NCBI RefSeq assembly: GCF_001691415.1
Contig: NZ_LRRR01000005.1
Span: 124,001 to 188,000 of the forward strand
DNA from: Pararhodobacter sp. CCB-MM2
GTDB taxonomy: Bacteria > Pseudomonadota > Alphaproteobacteria > Rhodobacterales > Rhodobacteraceae
Length of the DNA: 64,000 nt
Reading direction: 5' to 3'
The position numbers and the translations under genes are program-made. This document shows positions 14,255-22,095 of this stretch, piece after piece (within the stretch, counting starts at the first letter, position 1; every line of letters begins with the position of its first letter). The notes beneath the pieces were generated by a model. It was not told the DNA's origin, made no database searches, and was given only the letters and a program-made list of their open reading frames with translations.

Positions 14255-14344
14255 GGGGGCACCGTGCAACAAGCTGAGTCTCAATATGAGTACCCGACTC
14301 ACCTTAATGGGGCCTGAATCGCGCTGCAGTTGCACGGACGGGGG

Positions 14345-15109
14345 TCAGTCTCCTGTCGTTCCCAGATAGGCGCGGATCACATCGGGGTCGTTCAGAACCT
14401 GCGCCGGCGGGCCATCGGCCAATGAGCGGCCGTAGTCCAGAACATGGATACGGTCGGCCAGATCAGCGACCATCTGCATGTCATGCTCGATCCAGATCAT
14501 CGCGATGCCCAGCGCGTCGCGGGTCTTCAGGATGAAATGCGCCAGATCCTCGCGTTCATCGCGCGTCAGGCCGGCCGAGGGTTCATCCAGCAGCAAAAGC
14601 GACGGGCCCAAGGCCAGCGCGCGGGCGAACCCCACCAGCTTTTGCGTCCCGTAAGGCAGGGCCGTAACGGGCATGTCGGCGACGGGTGTCAGGTCCACGA
14701 GATCGAGGATCCGGGCGATCTCGGCCCGGTGTTCGCGCTCTTGCCGCCGGGCCGAGGGCAGGCCCAGCAGCTCCGTCAGCGGGTTCGAGCGGATCATCCG
14801 GTGGCGCGCGGCCATCAGGTTGTCGGCGACGCTGAGGCGGGCGAAGACCTCGCCATGCTGGAAGGTCCGGGCTATGCCCAAGGCTGCCACGTCATGCGGT
14901 CTCAGCCCCGCGATGTCCTGCGCCTTAAAGCGGATCTGCCCCGAGGGTCGGTAGAGGCCGGAGATGCAGTTGAACACCGTGGTCTTGCCCGCGCCATTGG
15001 GCCCGATCAGGGCAAGGATCTCGCCCTTGCTGACGGAGAGCGAGACCTCGTTCAGCACCTGCAGCCCGCCGAAGGAGAGCGAGATCGCGTCGACTTCCAG
15101 ATCCCTCAT
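14345..15109 (-). CDS. livG: Branched-chain/aromatic-type ABC transporter ATPase (LivG-like)
   Basis: ATP-binding subunit of the HAAT (Liv) family, 254 residues. Walker A GPNGAGKTT, Walker B LLLLDEPSAGLT, and the LivG-type C-terminus (VLNDPDVIRAYLG) are visible. It overlaps the LivF-like ATPase by 4 bp. Liv-type transporters in Rhodobacterales carry amino acids but also aromatic acids and other carboxylates, so the substrate is open; the neighbouring catabolic operon (19712-23550) suggests an aromatic compound. Confidence 0.9.
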   Translation of the reverse strand: MRDLEVDAISLSFGGLQVLNEVSLSVSKGEILALIGPNGAGKTTVFNCISGLYRPSGQIRFKAQDIAGLRPHDVAALGIARTFQHGEVFARLSVADNLMAARHRMIRSNPLTELLGLPSARRQEREHRAEIARILDLVDLTPVADMPVTALPYGTQKLVGFARALALGPSLLLLDEPSAGLTRDEREDLAHFILKTRDALGIAMIWIEHDMQMVADLADRIHVLDYGRSLADGPPAQVLNDPDVIRAYLGTTGD

Positions 15110-15906
15110 GCCCGGCCCTCCTGCTCTGCCAGCCGCCTTGCCTCGGCCACCGCGCGGTAGCTGCGCCGCCCCTCGGTCCCGGTGCCGAGATAGGCGTTCT
15201 GCACCGCGCTGTCCGATTGCAGCGCCTCAGATGTGCCGGTCAGCGCCACCTCGCCATGTTCCAGCACCACGGCGCTGTCTGCGAGGCGGAAAGCCACGGC
15301 GGCGCTTTGTTCGACCAGCAGGATCGTCAGCGACAGGTCCTGGCGGATGACGCGCAGATGCTCGACGATCTCTTCGACGATCACCGGGGCGAGGCCGAGG
15401 GACAACTCGTCGATCAAAAGGAGCCGCGGCGCGCAGACGATGGCGGACCCCAGCGCCAGCATCTGCCGCTCGCCACCCGACAGCAGCCCCGCCTCGCGCT
15501 TCCTGAGCTGAGCCAAACGGGGAAAGCGGGTGTAGACGAGGTCGGTCAGTTCCGACCGCCGCGTGCCCGAGGCGCGCGAGGTGACGACCTCAAGGTTTTC
15601 GTGGACCGAGAGGTTGGGGAACACCTTGTCCCGCTCGGGCACCAGCACCACGCCCTGCCGCGTCACCTCATAGGGCGGGCGGCGGGTCAGGTCCTGCCCG
15701 TCGAAACCGATGCGGCCCTTGGTGACGCGGGCATTGTCCAACCCGATGAAGCCCGAGAGCGCGCGCAGGGTCGTGGTCTTGCCCGCCCCGTTCGCGCCGA
15801 GGATGGCCATGATCTGGCCCTCCTCCATGGTGAAGCTCACGCCGGTCAGCGCGGTGATCGCGCGCTGGTAGCTGACATGCAGGTCCTTGACCTCGAGGAA
15901 TGCCAT
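15106..15906 (-). CDS. livF: Branched-chain/aromatic-type ABC transporter ATPase (LivF-like)
   Basis: Second ATPase of the Liv-type importer, 266 residues. Walker A LGANGAGKTTT, signature LLSGGERQMLALG, Walker B LLLIDELSLGLAP. The C-terminus (about 25 residues after LGTG) is longer than in typical LivF. It overlaps livM by 1 bp and livG by 4 bp, consistent with a single translationally coupled unit. Confidence 0.9.
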   Translation of the reverse strand: MAFLEVKDLHVSYQRAITALTGVSFTMEEGQIMAILGANGAGKTTTLRALSGFIGLDNARVTKGRIGFDGQDLTRRPPYEVTRQGVVLVPERDKVFPNLSVHENLEVVTSRASGTRRSELTDLVYTRFPRLAQLRKREAGLLSGGERQMLALGSAIVCAPRLLLIDELSLGLAPVIVEEIVEHLRVIRQDLSLTILLVEQSAAVAFRLADSAVVLEHGEVALTGTSEALQSDSAVQNAYLGTGTEGRRSYRAVAEARRLAEQEGRA

Positions 15907-16874
15907 CAGCCCCTCCCCTTTAGACGGCGCGCGATGCCCATGAGGCCGCCCGGCTCGAAGACCAGAAAGGCGATCATGATGAGCCCGAAGGCCGCGTAAT
16001 TCATGGCAAAGACCGAGCCCGAGATCGCGCCGCCGGTCGGCAGATAGCGCGTCGCGCCCTCGATCAGATGCGGCAGCAGGGTGACGAAGGCTGCGCCCAG
16101 CACCGCGCCGGTCAGGCTGCCCATGCCGCCGATGATGATCATCGCGACATATTGGATGGTGACAAAGAGCGAGAAGGCCTCGATCGAGACGAAACCGCGG
16201 TAATAGGCGAAGAGCGCGCCGGCCATGGCGGTGATCGCCGAGGTGATGACGAAGGCCCAGAGCTTGGTGCGGGCGACGTTGATCCCCAGTGCGGCGGCGA
16301 CCGGCTCGGTGTCATGGATCGCGGCCCAGGCGCGGCCGGTGCGGGACTTCAACAGGTTGCGCGACAGCGCATAGGTCAGGATCGCGCCGACCAGAAGGAC
16401 AGGATACCAGGCGAAGGGGTCCCAGAGCTCGATCCCGAAGACCATCGGCGGGTCGATCAGAATGCCGGTCGAGAAGCCTCGCCGTGTCTCGTATTCGCCG
16501 CCCAGATAGACCACGAGGAAATGCAGCGCGAGGGTGCTGACGGCGAGGTAGATCCCGCGCAGGCGCAGCGACGGCAGGCCGAAGATCACCCCCAGCAACG
16601 CGCCGGTGAGCCCGGCGGCGGGGATGCCCACCCAGAAGGGCGCGCCCAACTCCCGCGACAGGATGCCGGCGGTGAAGGCGCCCGCGGCCAGTAGCCCGGC
16701 ATGCCCGAGCGAGATCTGCCCGGCAAAGCCTGTGAGCAGCATCAGGGCCAAAGCGCCGATCGAGGCCAGCAGGATCTGGTTGGCGATGTCCATCCACGCG
16801 CCCGAGACGGTGAAGGGCAGCGCCAGCAGCGCGGCAGCGGCGAGGATCAGGGCAAGGAGTTTCGTCTTAGACAC
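15906..16874 (-). CDS. livM: Liv-type ABC transporter permease (LivM-like)
   Basis: Integral membrane subunit with about eight to nine hydrophobic segments and the LivM signature GLPSLRLRGIYLAVSTLA; 322 residues. I take the GTG at 16874 (VSKTKLLALIL) as start: it overlaps the livH stop by 8 bp and has a GAGG sequence about 9 bases upstream. A TTG at 16898 would add eight poorly conserved residues. Confidence 0.88.
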   Translation of the reverse strand: MSKTKLLALILAAAALLALPFTVSGAWMDIANQILLASIGALALMLLTGFAGQISLGHAGLLAAGAFTAGILSRELGAPFWVGIPAAGLTGALLGVIFGLPSLRLRGIYLAVSTLALHFLVVYLGGEYETRRGFSTGILIDPPMVFGIELWDPFAWYPVLLVGAILTYALSRNLLKSRTGRAWAAIHDTEPVAAALGINVARTKLWAFVITSAITAMAGALFAYYRGFVSIEAFSLFVTIQYVAMIIIGGMGSLTGAVLGAAFVTLLPHLIEGATRYLPTGGAISGSVFAMNYAAFGLIMIAFLVFEPGGLMGIARRLKGRG

Positions 16875-17736
16875 GGTCCAGCGCCTCGCGCGTGCCAAAG
16901 AGGCCCCAGGGACGGAAAACCAGCATGGCGATCAGGATCAGGAAGGGCACGACATCCGCGAGAAGCGGGTTGACGTATTGGATCAGCAGAACCTCGGCAG
17001 CGGCGACGATCAGCGAACCGACCAAGGCCCCGAGCAGGCTGTCGAGCCCGCCGACCAGCGCGCCGGGGAAGGCCTTCAGCCCGATCATGATCAGCGTCTG
17101 ATCAAGGCCCGCATCGAGCGAGATCAGCATCCCGGCGATGGAGCCCGTGAAGATCGCGATCCCCCAGACCATGGCGTAGATGCCGTGCAGGTTGATGCCC
17201 CTTTGCGCGGCGAGCAAGGGGTTCTGCCCCGCCGCCCGCATCCTTAGCCCCCAGCGCGACAGGCGCAGGAAGGCGAAGAGGCTGCCATAGACCAGCGCCG
17301 TGACCACGACGAGGACCAGCGACAGGCTGGAGATGCGCGCGCCCGGCAGAACCTCGACGGAGCTGGCATGCAGGCCCAGCGGCACCGAGGGGTATTGATG
17401 CGCGGCCGAGAAGAAGATCACCACGACGCCGCGCAGCAGGATCCCCAGCGCGATGGTCGTCAGGATCGCGGCCAGCACGCTCTCGCCGGTCATCCGCCGC
17501 ATGAGCAAGAGGTAGACCAAGGCCCCCATGGCGAGGCTGAGCAGCCCCGCCACGGGGATGGCAATCCACGGGTTCGGGATCATCCCGGCCGTGGTCAGCA
17601 GCAGATAGGCGCCCACCATCATCAGCTCGCCATGGGCGAGGTTCAGAACGCGGCTCACGCGGTAGATCAGCACATAGCCGCAGGAGATCAGCGCATAGAT
17701 CGCGCCGAGGACGATGATATTCGCCAGAAGCTGCAT
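16867..17736 (-). CDS. livH: Liv-type ABC transporter permease (LivH-like)
   Basis: Membrane subunit of 289 residues with the LivH N-terminus (GAIYALISCGYVLIYRVSRVLNLAHGELMMVGAY, split here over helices 1-2) and multiple hydrophobic helices. It follows the substrate-binding protein gene by 12 bp and overlaps livM. It provides half of the transmembrane channel of the importer encoded at 14345-18906. Confidence 0.9.
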   Translation of the reverse strand: MQLLANIIVLGAIYALISCGYVLIYRVSRVLNLAHGELMMVGAYLLLTTAGMIPNPWIAIPVAGLLSLAMGALVYLLLMRRMTGESVLAAILTTIALGILLRGVVVIFFSAAHQYPSVPLGLHASSVEVLPGARISSLSLVLVVVTALVYGSLFAFLRLSRWGLRMRAAGQNPLLAAQRGINLHGIYAMVWGIAIFTGSIAGMLISLDAGLDQTLIMIGLKAFPGALVGGLDSLLGALVGSLIVAAAEVLLIQYVNPLLADVVPFLILIAMLVFRPWGLFGTREALDRV

Positions 17737-17748
17737 CGGGTCAGGCCC

Positions 17749-18906
17749 TCATTCGACCGTATAGGGCGTCCAGTCCTGCACCACCTCGATGGCGGACTGG
17801 TCGGCATCCCAGCGATAGACACGGTAATATTGCGTCGCGCGGAAATGGTTCTCGGCGCTCCACTGGATCGGCCCGCCGCGCAGGCCCTGAGTGTCAACAT
17901 CGAGCTGCGACATCGCCGCGTTGACGCTCTCGGCCGTGGCGGGCCAGCCGGCACCGCGCAGGGCGGCCTCGACCACGAGGCCCGCGACCCAACCCTCGGC
18001 CATCTGGTCGGGGCTGTAGGTGGCCCCGGCGGCCTCGGCAGCGGCGCGGATCTCCTGATGGACGGGCAGATCCTCGGCAAAGAGCGAGTTCGCGCCGATG
18101 GCGTGGAAGCCCGGGTCCTGCAGGCGTGCCAATTCGCCCTCGGCTTCCAGATGCGCCCAGGCGATGTACTCACCCTCCCAGCCCAGTCGGCGAAGGGCCT
18201 CGAAAGTGCGCACCTCGGTCACCCAGGGGGCCCAGGAATAGACCCAATCCGCGCCGGCTTGGCTGATCGACGTGGCGAAGGGCGTGTAATCGGCCGTGGG
18301 CGGCGGGACGATGGTGGGCGCCTGCGGGCGCATGCCGCGCTCGGAGGCCAAGCCTTCCGCCGCCTCGATCTCGCCGCGCGAGAGCGGGATCGCCATGGCC
18401 GACAGACCCAGCGAGATGTCGCTGCCGGCTTGCGCCTCGATGAAATCGAGGGTCGCGCGGCTGTCATAGACCGCACCGAAGGCGGTGGTGCAGTAGAAGA
18501 GCGGCTGCGCGGGCGGGAAGACCTCTGCCGGGCAGGCCGAGGCGGCAAAGAGCAGCGGCACACCGGCGCGGCTGGCATCGGCCATCATCGGCGCGAAGGT
18601 CGACGACAGGCTCGCGTTGATCATCAGAAGGACATCCTCCTGCCCGAGCAGCCGCCGCGAATTGGTGGCCCCGCGCGAGGCCTCGCCGCTGTCGTCGAGC
18701 ACGATCAGCTCGACCGGGTGGCCGTCGATCCCGCCCGCTTCATTGAGACGGTCGATATAGAGCTGAAAGCCCTCGATGGCGGGGGCGTAGCTGCCGGCGG
18801 TCGGCCCGGTCAGGGCGCCGCTGAGGCCGATGCGGTAGGCGTCTTGTGCGGATGCAGCCGTGCCAAACAGGCCGGCCGCCGCCGCAAGGGCGATGGTCCG
18901 ATTCAT
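17749..18906 (-). CDS. Liv-type ABC transporter periplasmic substrate-binding protein
   Basis: 385 residues with a cleavable signal peptide (MNRTIALAAAAGLFGTAASA, cleavage near residue 20) and a periplasmic-binding fold of the LivK/AmiC type, starting IGLSGALTGPTAGSYAPAIEG. It is first in the transporter operon, with a strong GGGAGG ribosome binding site before the ATG. Ligand is not determinable by eye. Upstream lies a 280-bp region shared with a divergent marR gene and containing motifs repeated before the demethylase gene. Confidence 0.88.
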   Translation of the reverse strand: MNRTIALAAAAGLFGTAASAQDAYRIGLSGALTGPTAGSYAPAIEGFQLYIDRLNEAGGIDGHPVELIVLDDSGEASRGATNSRRLLGQEDVLLMINASLSSTFAPMMADASRAGVPLLFAASACPAEVFPPAQPLFYCTTAFGAVYDSRATLDFIEAQAGSDISLGLSAMAIPLSRGEIEAAEGLASERGMRPQAPTIVPPPTADYTPFATSISQAGADWVYSWAPWVTEVRTFEALRRLGWEGEYIAWAHLEAEGELARLQDPGFHAIGANSLFAEDLPVHQEIRAAAEAAGATYSPDQMAEGWVAGLVVEAALRGAGWPATAESVNAAMSQLDVDTQGLRGGPIQWSAENHFRATQYYRVYRWDADQSAIEVVQDWTPYTVE

Positions 18907-19045
18907 GGTGTCCTCCCAAAACGTTATCCAAGCGCCATCACTGTCCGGACAGGTGACCGGCCAAGCTGTGATCTGCGCGAAACTTTCCTCCCGGCCGCGG
19001 GGCCCTGCCCCTTCGACCTGCCCGGGACCTCCACCCCGAACGCGT

Positions 19046-19084
19046 CAACGTTGTCATATCAATATTTGTGCTGTCAACGCTTTT
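19046..19084. promoter_or_regulatory. Candidate MarR operator region before the Liv operon
   Basis: The 18907-19186 gap separates the divergent Liv operon and marR. It contains the palindrome CAACGTTG (19046-19053) and, 26 bp away, CTGTCAACGCTTTT (19071-19084). The latter 14-mer recurs exactly at 23642-23655, before the demethylase gene, also next to a CAAC-GGTTG palindrome. On the minus strand the 14-mer contains TTGACA, but no good -10 lies at the right distance, so an operator half-site is favoured. The rest of the gap shows no gene. Confidence 0.5.
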
Positions 19085-19186
19085 GGTGGCAGAATGGCGG
19101 CATCCTGAGGGTTGCAATCATCTGTGGCCTTCGCTGCAGCGCGTCGTTAGAAGCGAAGGACGACCCGCCTGAACGGAGAAGACCCC

Positions 19187-19708
19187 ATGCGCAAGGATGC
19201 CCCCGAGATCGACGGCACCAATATGCCCGCCCTCGACCGTGAAGGGCATGCGGTGCTGGACCTCGACGGCTATATCCCGTTCCTGATCTCGGCCATCGGC
19301 AACAAGTGGTCGCGCAGCTCGTCGGGGCTGTACCTGAAGGAATTCGGCGTGGGCGTCACCGAATGGCGCACCATCGCCATGCTGGCGATCGAGCCGCGCA
19401 TCACCGCCTATCGCATCTGTCAGGTGATCGGTCTGGACAAGGCCGCTGCCAGCCGGGCGCTGAAGGGACTGGAAGAGCGCGGGCTGGTGAAAAGCTGGCA
19501 AGAGGACCCGCAGAACCACCGCAAGCTGGTGGAGCTGACGCCCGAGGGCTGGGCCCTGCACGACCGCATCATCGTCGTCGCCCGCCGGCGCGAGGCGCTG
19601 ATGCTGTCCGACCTCAGCCGCGTCGAGGTGACGGTGCTGGCCGAGCTTCTGCGCCGAATGCACAAGCGCATCCCCGACCTGCTGGCCATCGACAGTCAGG
19701 ACTTCTGA
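19187..19708 (+). CDS. MarR-family transcriptional regulator
   Basis: 173 residues with a winged-helix MarR core (about 45-145): TEWRTIAMLAIEP, recognition helix region GLDKAAASRALKGLEERGLV and wing DPQNHRKLVELTPEG. MarR proteins of this type often sense aromatic acids or their CoA thioesters. It is divergent from the Liv operon and convergent with the catabolic operon (stop codons 3 bp apart), so it is the likely local regulator of both. Ribosome binding site GGAGAAG precedes the ATG. Confidence 0.88.
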   Translation: MRKDAPEIDGTNMPALDREGHAVLDLDGYIPFLISAIGNKWSRSSSGLYLKEFGVGVTEWRTIAMLAIEPRITAYRICQVIGLDKAAASRALKGLEERGLVKSWQEDPQNHRKLVELTPEGWALHDRIIVVARRREALMLSDLSRVEVTVLAELLRRMHKRIPDLLAIDSQDF

Positions 19709-19711
19709 TCT

Positions 19712-20200
19712 TCAAGCGCCAGTAATCCGGGCTTCGGTCAGGCAAAGGGGCGTGACCCGCTGCCCATCCGGCCCCGTCGTGTCGCCGGGGTAGAGCCGCG
19801 CGCCGGCGGGAAGAACCGTCCAGTCGGCCGCCTGATCGGTGAAGATGTAATGCGTGCGGGCTGGGCTGCGGTCGATGCCGTTAGGATCATCCAAAGTCCC
19901 GGCATAGATCCCCACCAGCTGCGGAAAGCGTTGGAATTCCAACCAGAGTTTCGTGCCACAACGGGCACAGAACTGGATGTGGACGATGTTCCCGCTGCCC
20001 TCGGACAGATGGTCGTAGCGCGCGGGCGTGCCCTTGGTCACCCGGAAGCGATCGCGCTTGAACAGCGCGTCGACCAGATAGGCCCCGCCCGTCGCACGCT
20101 GGCAGAAGCGACAATGGCACACCGTCACCGTGGCAGGCTCGCCCGCCACGGCATAGGTGAGGTCGCCGCACAGGCAGCGACCTTCGCGATCCGCGCTCAT
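19712..20200 (-). CDS. GFA family (glutathione-dependent formaldehyde-activating / CENP-V) protein
   Basis: 162 residues from the ATG at 20200, which overlaps the thioesterase stop by 4 bp. Zn-binding cysteines occur in the GFA pattern: CLCGDLTY near the N-terminus, CHCRFCQRATGG, then FCARCGTKL. The prototype binds glutathione and promotes formaldehyde conjugation, but most family members are uncharacterised. It is last in the operon with the O-demethylase, a context in which C1 handling would make sense. Confidence 0.85.
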   Translation of the reverse strand: MSADREGRCLCGDLTYAVAGEPATVTVCHCRFCQRATGGAYLVDALFKRDRFRVTKGTPARYDHLSEGSGNIVHIQFCARCGTKLWLEFQRFPQLVGIYAGTLDDPNGIDRSPARTHYIFTDQAADWTVLPAGARLYPGDTTGPDGQRVTPLCLTEARITGA

Positions 20201-20613
20201 GCCTCGCCCTTGAAACGGGCGCGCAACTCGTCGGGGATCGGCGCGGATTTGATGCCGCGCTCGGGGTCCTTCACGGTCCAGACGCGGGTCTCGAACCCCT
20301 CGACGCAGAGCTTGCCGTTGAGCGTCAGGCTGTGGCGGATGTCGAAGCTGCGGTCCTTCACCTCGACGATTTGGGTGGTGATCTCGACATCGTCGCCATA
20401 GCGGCAGGGCGCCTTGAACACCGCGCGGGTGTCGACCAGCGGGCAGCCGGCGGCGTTGAAATGCTTCAGCATCTCGGGCTTGGGCCAGCCCGCGGCCTCG
20501 TACAGCATCGTCGTGCCGTGGTCGAACCAGCGGAAGAACTGCGGGTTGAAGACGATGCCGGCCGGGTCGCAATCGCCCCATTCGACGCGGCGGCTCAGAG
20601 TGTTCGACAGCAT
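20197..20613 (-). CDS. Acyl-CoA thioesterase, 4-hydroxybenzoyl-CoA thioesterase-like (hot-dog fold)
   Basis: 138 residues, a typical single hot-dog domain. The active-site region VEWGDCDPAGIVFNPQFFRWFD matches the Pseudomonas-type 4-hydroxybenzoyl-CoA thioesterase pattern with its catalytic Asp (motif split: WGDCDPAGIV). It hydrolyses an acyl- or aryl-CoA. It overlaps the CoA-ligase gene by 1 bp and the GFA gene by 4 bp, so the ligase and thioesterase are made together; the pair may act on the same thioester or guard against CoA trapping. Confidence 0.85.
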   Translation of the reverse strand: MLSNTLSRRVEWGDCDPAGIVFNPQFFRWFDHGTTMLYEAAGWPKPEMLKHFNAAGCPLVDTRAVFKAPCRYGDDVEITTQIVEVKDRSFDIRHSLTLNGKLCVEGFETRVWTVKDPERGIKSAPIPDELRARFKGEA

Positions 20614-22034
20614 CAGCCCTTGTTCCTTTCGTCATAGACCCGCTTGGCCTTCATCTCGGATTTCGGCAGCGAGTTCGGCGCCACGACCTCGACCGCGCAA
20701 CGGATCTCGCAGCGCGAGCGGATCTCGCGCGTTACCGCCTCACCGGCCGCAGCATCCGCATGTTCGATCAGAACCGTCATCACGTCGAGCCCGTCATCGA
20801 GCGTCTTCAGCCGGATCTGGAACTCATCGCCCGTGCCCTTCACGGCGCGCACGGCCTCTTCGATCTGCACCGGGAAGAACTTGATGCCGCGCAGGTTGAT
20901 CAGGTCATCCGACCGCCCGGTCATGCAGCCCATCCCCTTGAGATGATTGCGTCCGCAGGCGCAAGGCGCGTCCGACAGGCGGGTGTAATCGCCGACGAGG
21001 AAACGCAGCTGAGGCGAGCTTTCCGAGTTGAGGTTGGTGCAGACGGTGAGGCCCCTTTCGCCCATCGGCACCGGGGTCAGGCTGTCGGGATCGACGGTTT
21101 CCCAGACCTGAATATCCTCCATCAGATGGACGAAATTCTCGTCGCCCGCTTGGTATTCGGGACAGGAATAGCCGCCGCAATGGGGCGAGGCCTCGGTGCA
21201 GCCGTAGAACTCGACCGCCTTCGCGCCCCAGAGGTCCTGCAGCTTCTCGATCGTGCCCTCGACGCCGGAAAACGGCTCGCCGCCCGTCACCATCCACTTG
21301 ACCGACGAGGCAGCGGGATCGAGCCCCATCTCCTTCATCACCCCGCCGAGGTAGAAGGCGTAGGAGGGCGTACAGACCAGCGTCGTCGGCTTGAACCGCT
21401 CGATATGATGGGCGCGGGCCTTGGCATCCATGCCGCCGCCGGGGATGACCGGCAGGTTCATCTTGGCCAGCGTGTATTGCACGCCCCAGGCGAAGACATG
21501 GGGCCCGAAGCCCACCATCGGGAAGGCGATGTCGCCCTTGCGCAAGCCCCCCGAATACAGCGCGCGGGCATTGGCCTGCTCCCAGAAACGGCGGTCGAAA
21601 TGGGTGTAGCGGAACACGCGCGGCACGCCGGTCGAGCCTGACGACGAGAAATGCATCCAGCCGCGGTCCGCCCATTCCGCGTCGCCACAGGTGGTATAGG
21701 TGCCGAAGGGCGGGTTGGCGATCGCGTCCTCCATCATCTCCTGCTTGGTGACGACGGGCCAGTTAGCGAGCAGGCTGTCGACCGAGTGCAGATCGGTCGG
21801 CGCGATGCCGAGGCGGTCGAAGCGACGGCGATAGAAACCGCTGTTTTCATAGAGGAAGGGCGCCACGGCGGCGATCTTCTCGTCTTGGACAGCGCGGATA
21901 CGGTCGCGCGACCAGGTGTCCATGGGCGACCAATAGCGGTCATTCAACGGCTCGGAGCGGTCCTCGAGATAGGTCTCGAGCACCTCGTGCCACCAGCGCC
22001 GCGTCTCCTCGGCCCGGTTGATCGGATGGGTCAT
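20613..22034 (-). CDS. Phenylacetate-CoA ligase-like AMP-dependent acyl/aryl-CoA ligase
   Basis: 473 residues of the PaaK-like adenylate-forming family. The nucleotide loop SSSGSTGVPRVF, the YGCTEASPHCGG segment and the hinge/C-terminal part (GRSDDLINLRGIKFFP...) are in the correct order. It likely activates an aromatic or other carboxylic acid to its CoA ester in the cytoplasm. Strong GGGAGGAGG-like ribosome binding site before the ATG. It lies 61 bp downstream of the LigM-like gene in the same direction. The true substrate is unknown. Confidence 0.85.
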   Translation of the reverse strand: MTHPINRAEETRRWWHEVLETYLEDRSEPLNDRYWSPMDTWSRDRIRAVQDEKIAAVAPFLYENSGFYRRRFDRLGIAPTDLHSVDSLLANWPVVTKQEMMEDAIANPPFGTYTTCGDAEWADRGWMHFSSSGSTGVPRVFRYTHFDRRFWEQANARALYSGGLRKGDIAFPMVGFGPHVFAWGVQYTLAKMNLPVIPGGGMDAKARAHHIERFKPTTLVCTPSYAFYLGGVMKEMGLDPAASSVKWMVTGGEPFSGVEGTIEKLQDLWGAKAVEFYGCTEASPHCGGYSCPEYQAGDENFVHLMEDIQVWETVDPDSLTPVPMGERGLTVCTNLNSESSPQLRFLVGDYTRLSDAPCACGRNHLKGMGCMTGRSDDLINLRGIKFFPVQIEEAVRAVKGTGDEFQIRLKTLDDGLDVMTVLIEHADAAAGEAVTREIRSRCEIRCAVEVVAPNSLPKSEMKAKRVYDERNKG

Positions 22035-22095
22035 GCGGGCTCCTCCCTCCCGGATGTGAAGGGGCGCGACCCTCCCCGGCCGCGCCCCCGATGCC

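Noticed and set aside
12047..14317. A 756-codon open frame antisense to the chemoreceptor
   Set aside because: It mirrors the sense codons of a strongly conserved receptor, is rich in His/Arg/Asp/Gly and shows no domain; an effect of high GC content.
19072..19077. TTGACA on the minus strand as a -35 box of the Liv operon
   Set aside because: No acceptable -10 hexamer at 16-18 bp; the exact repeat at 23642 suggests an operator.
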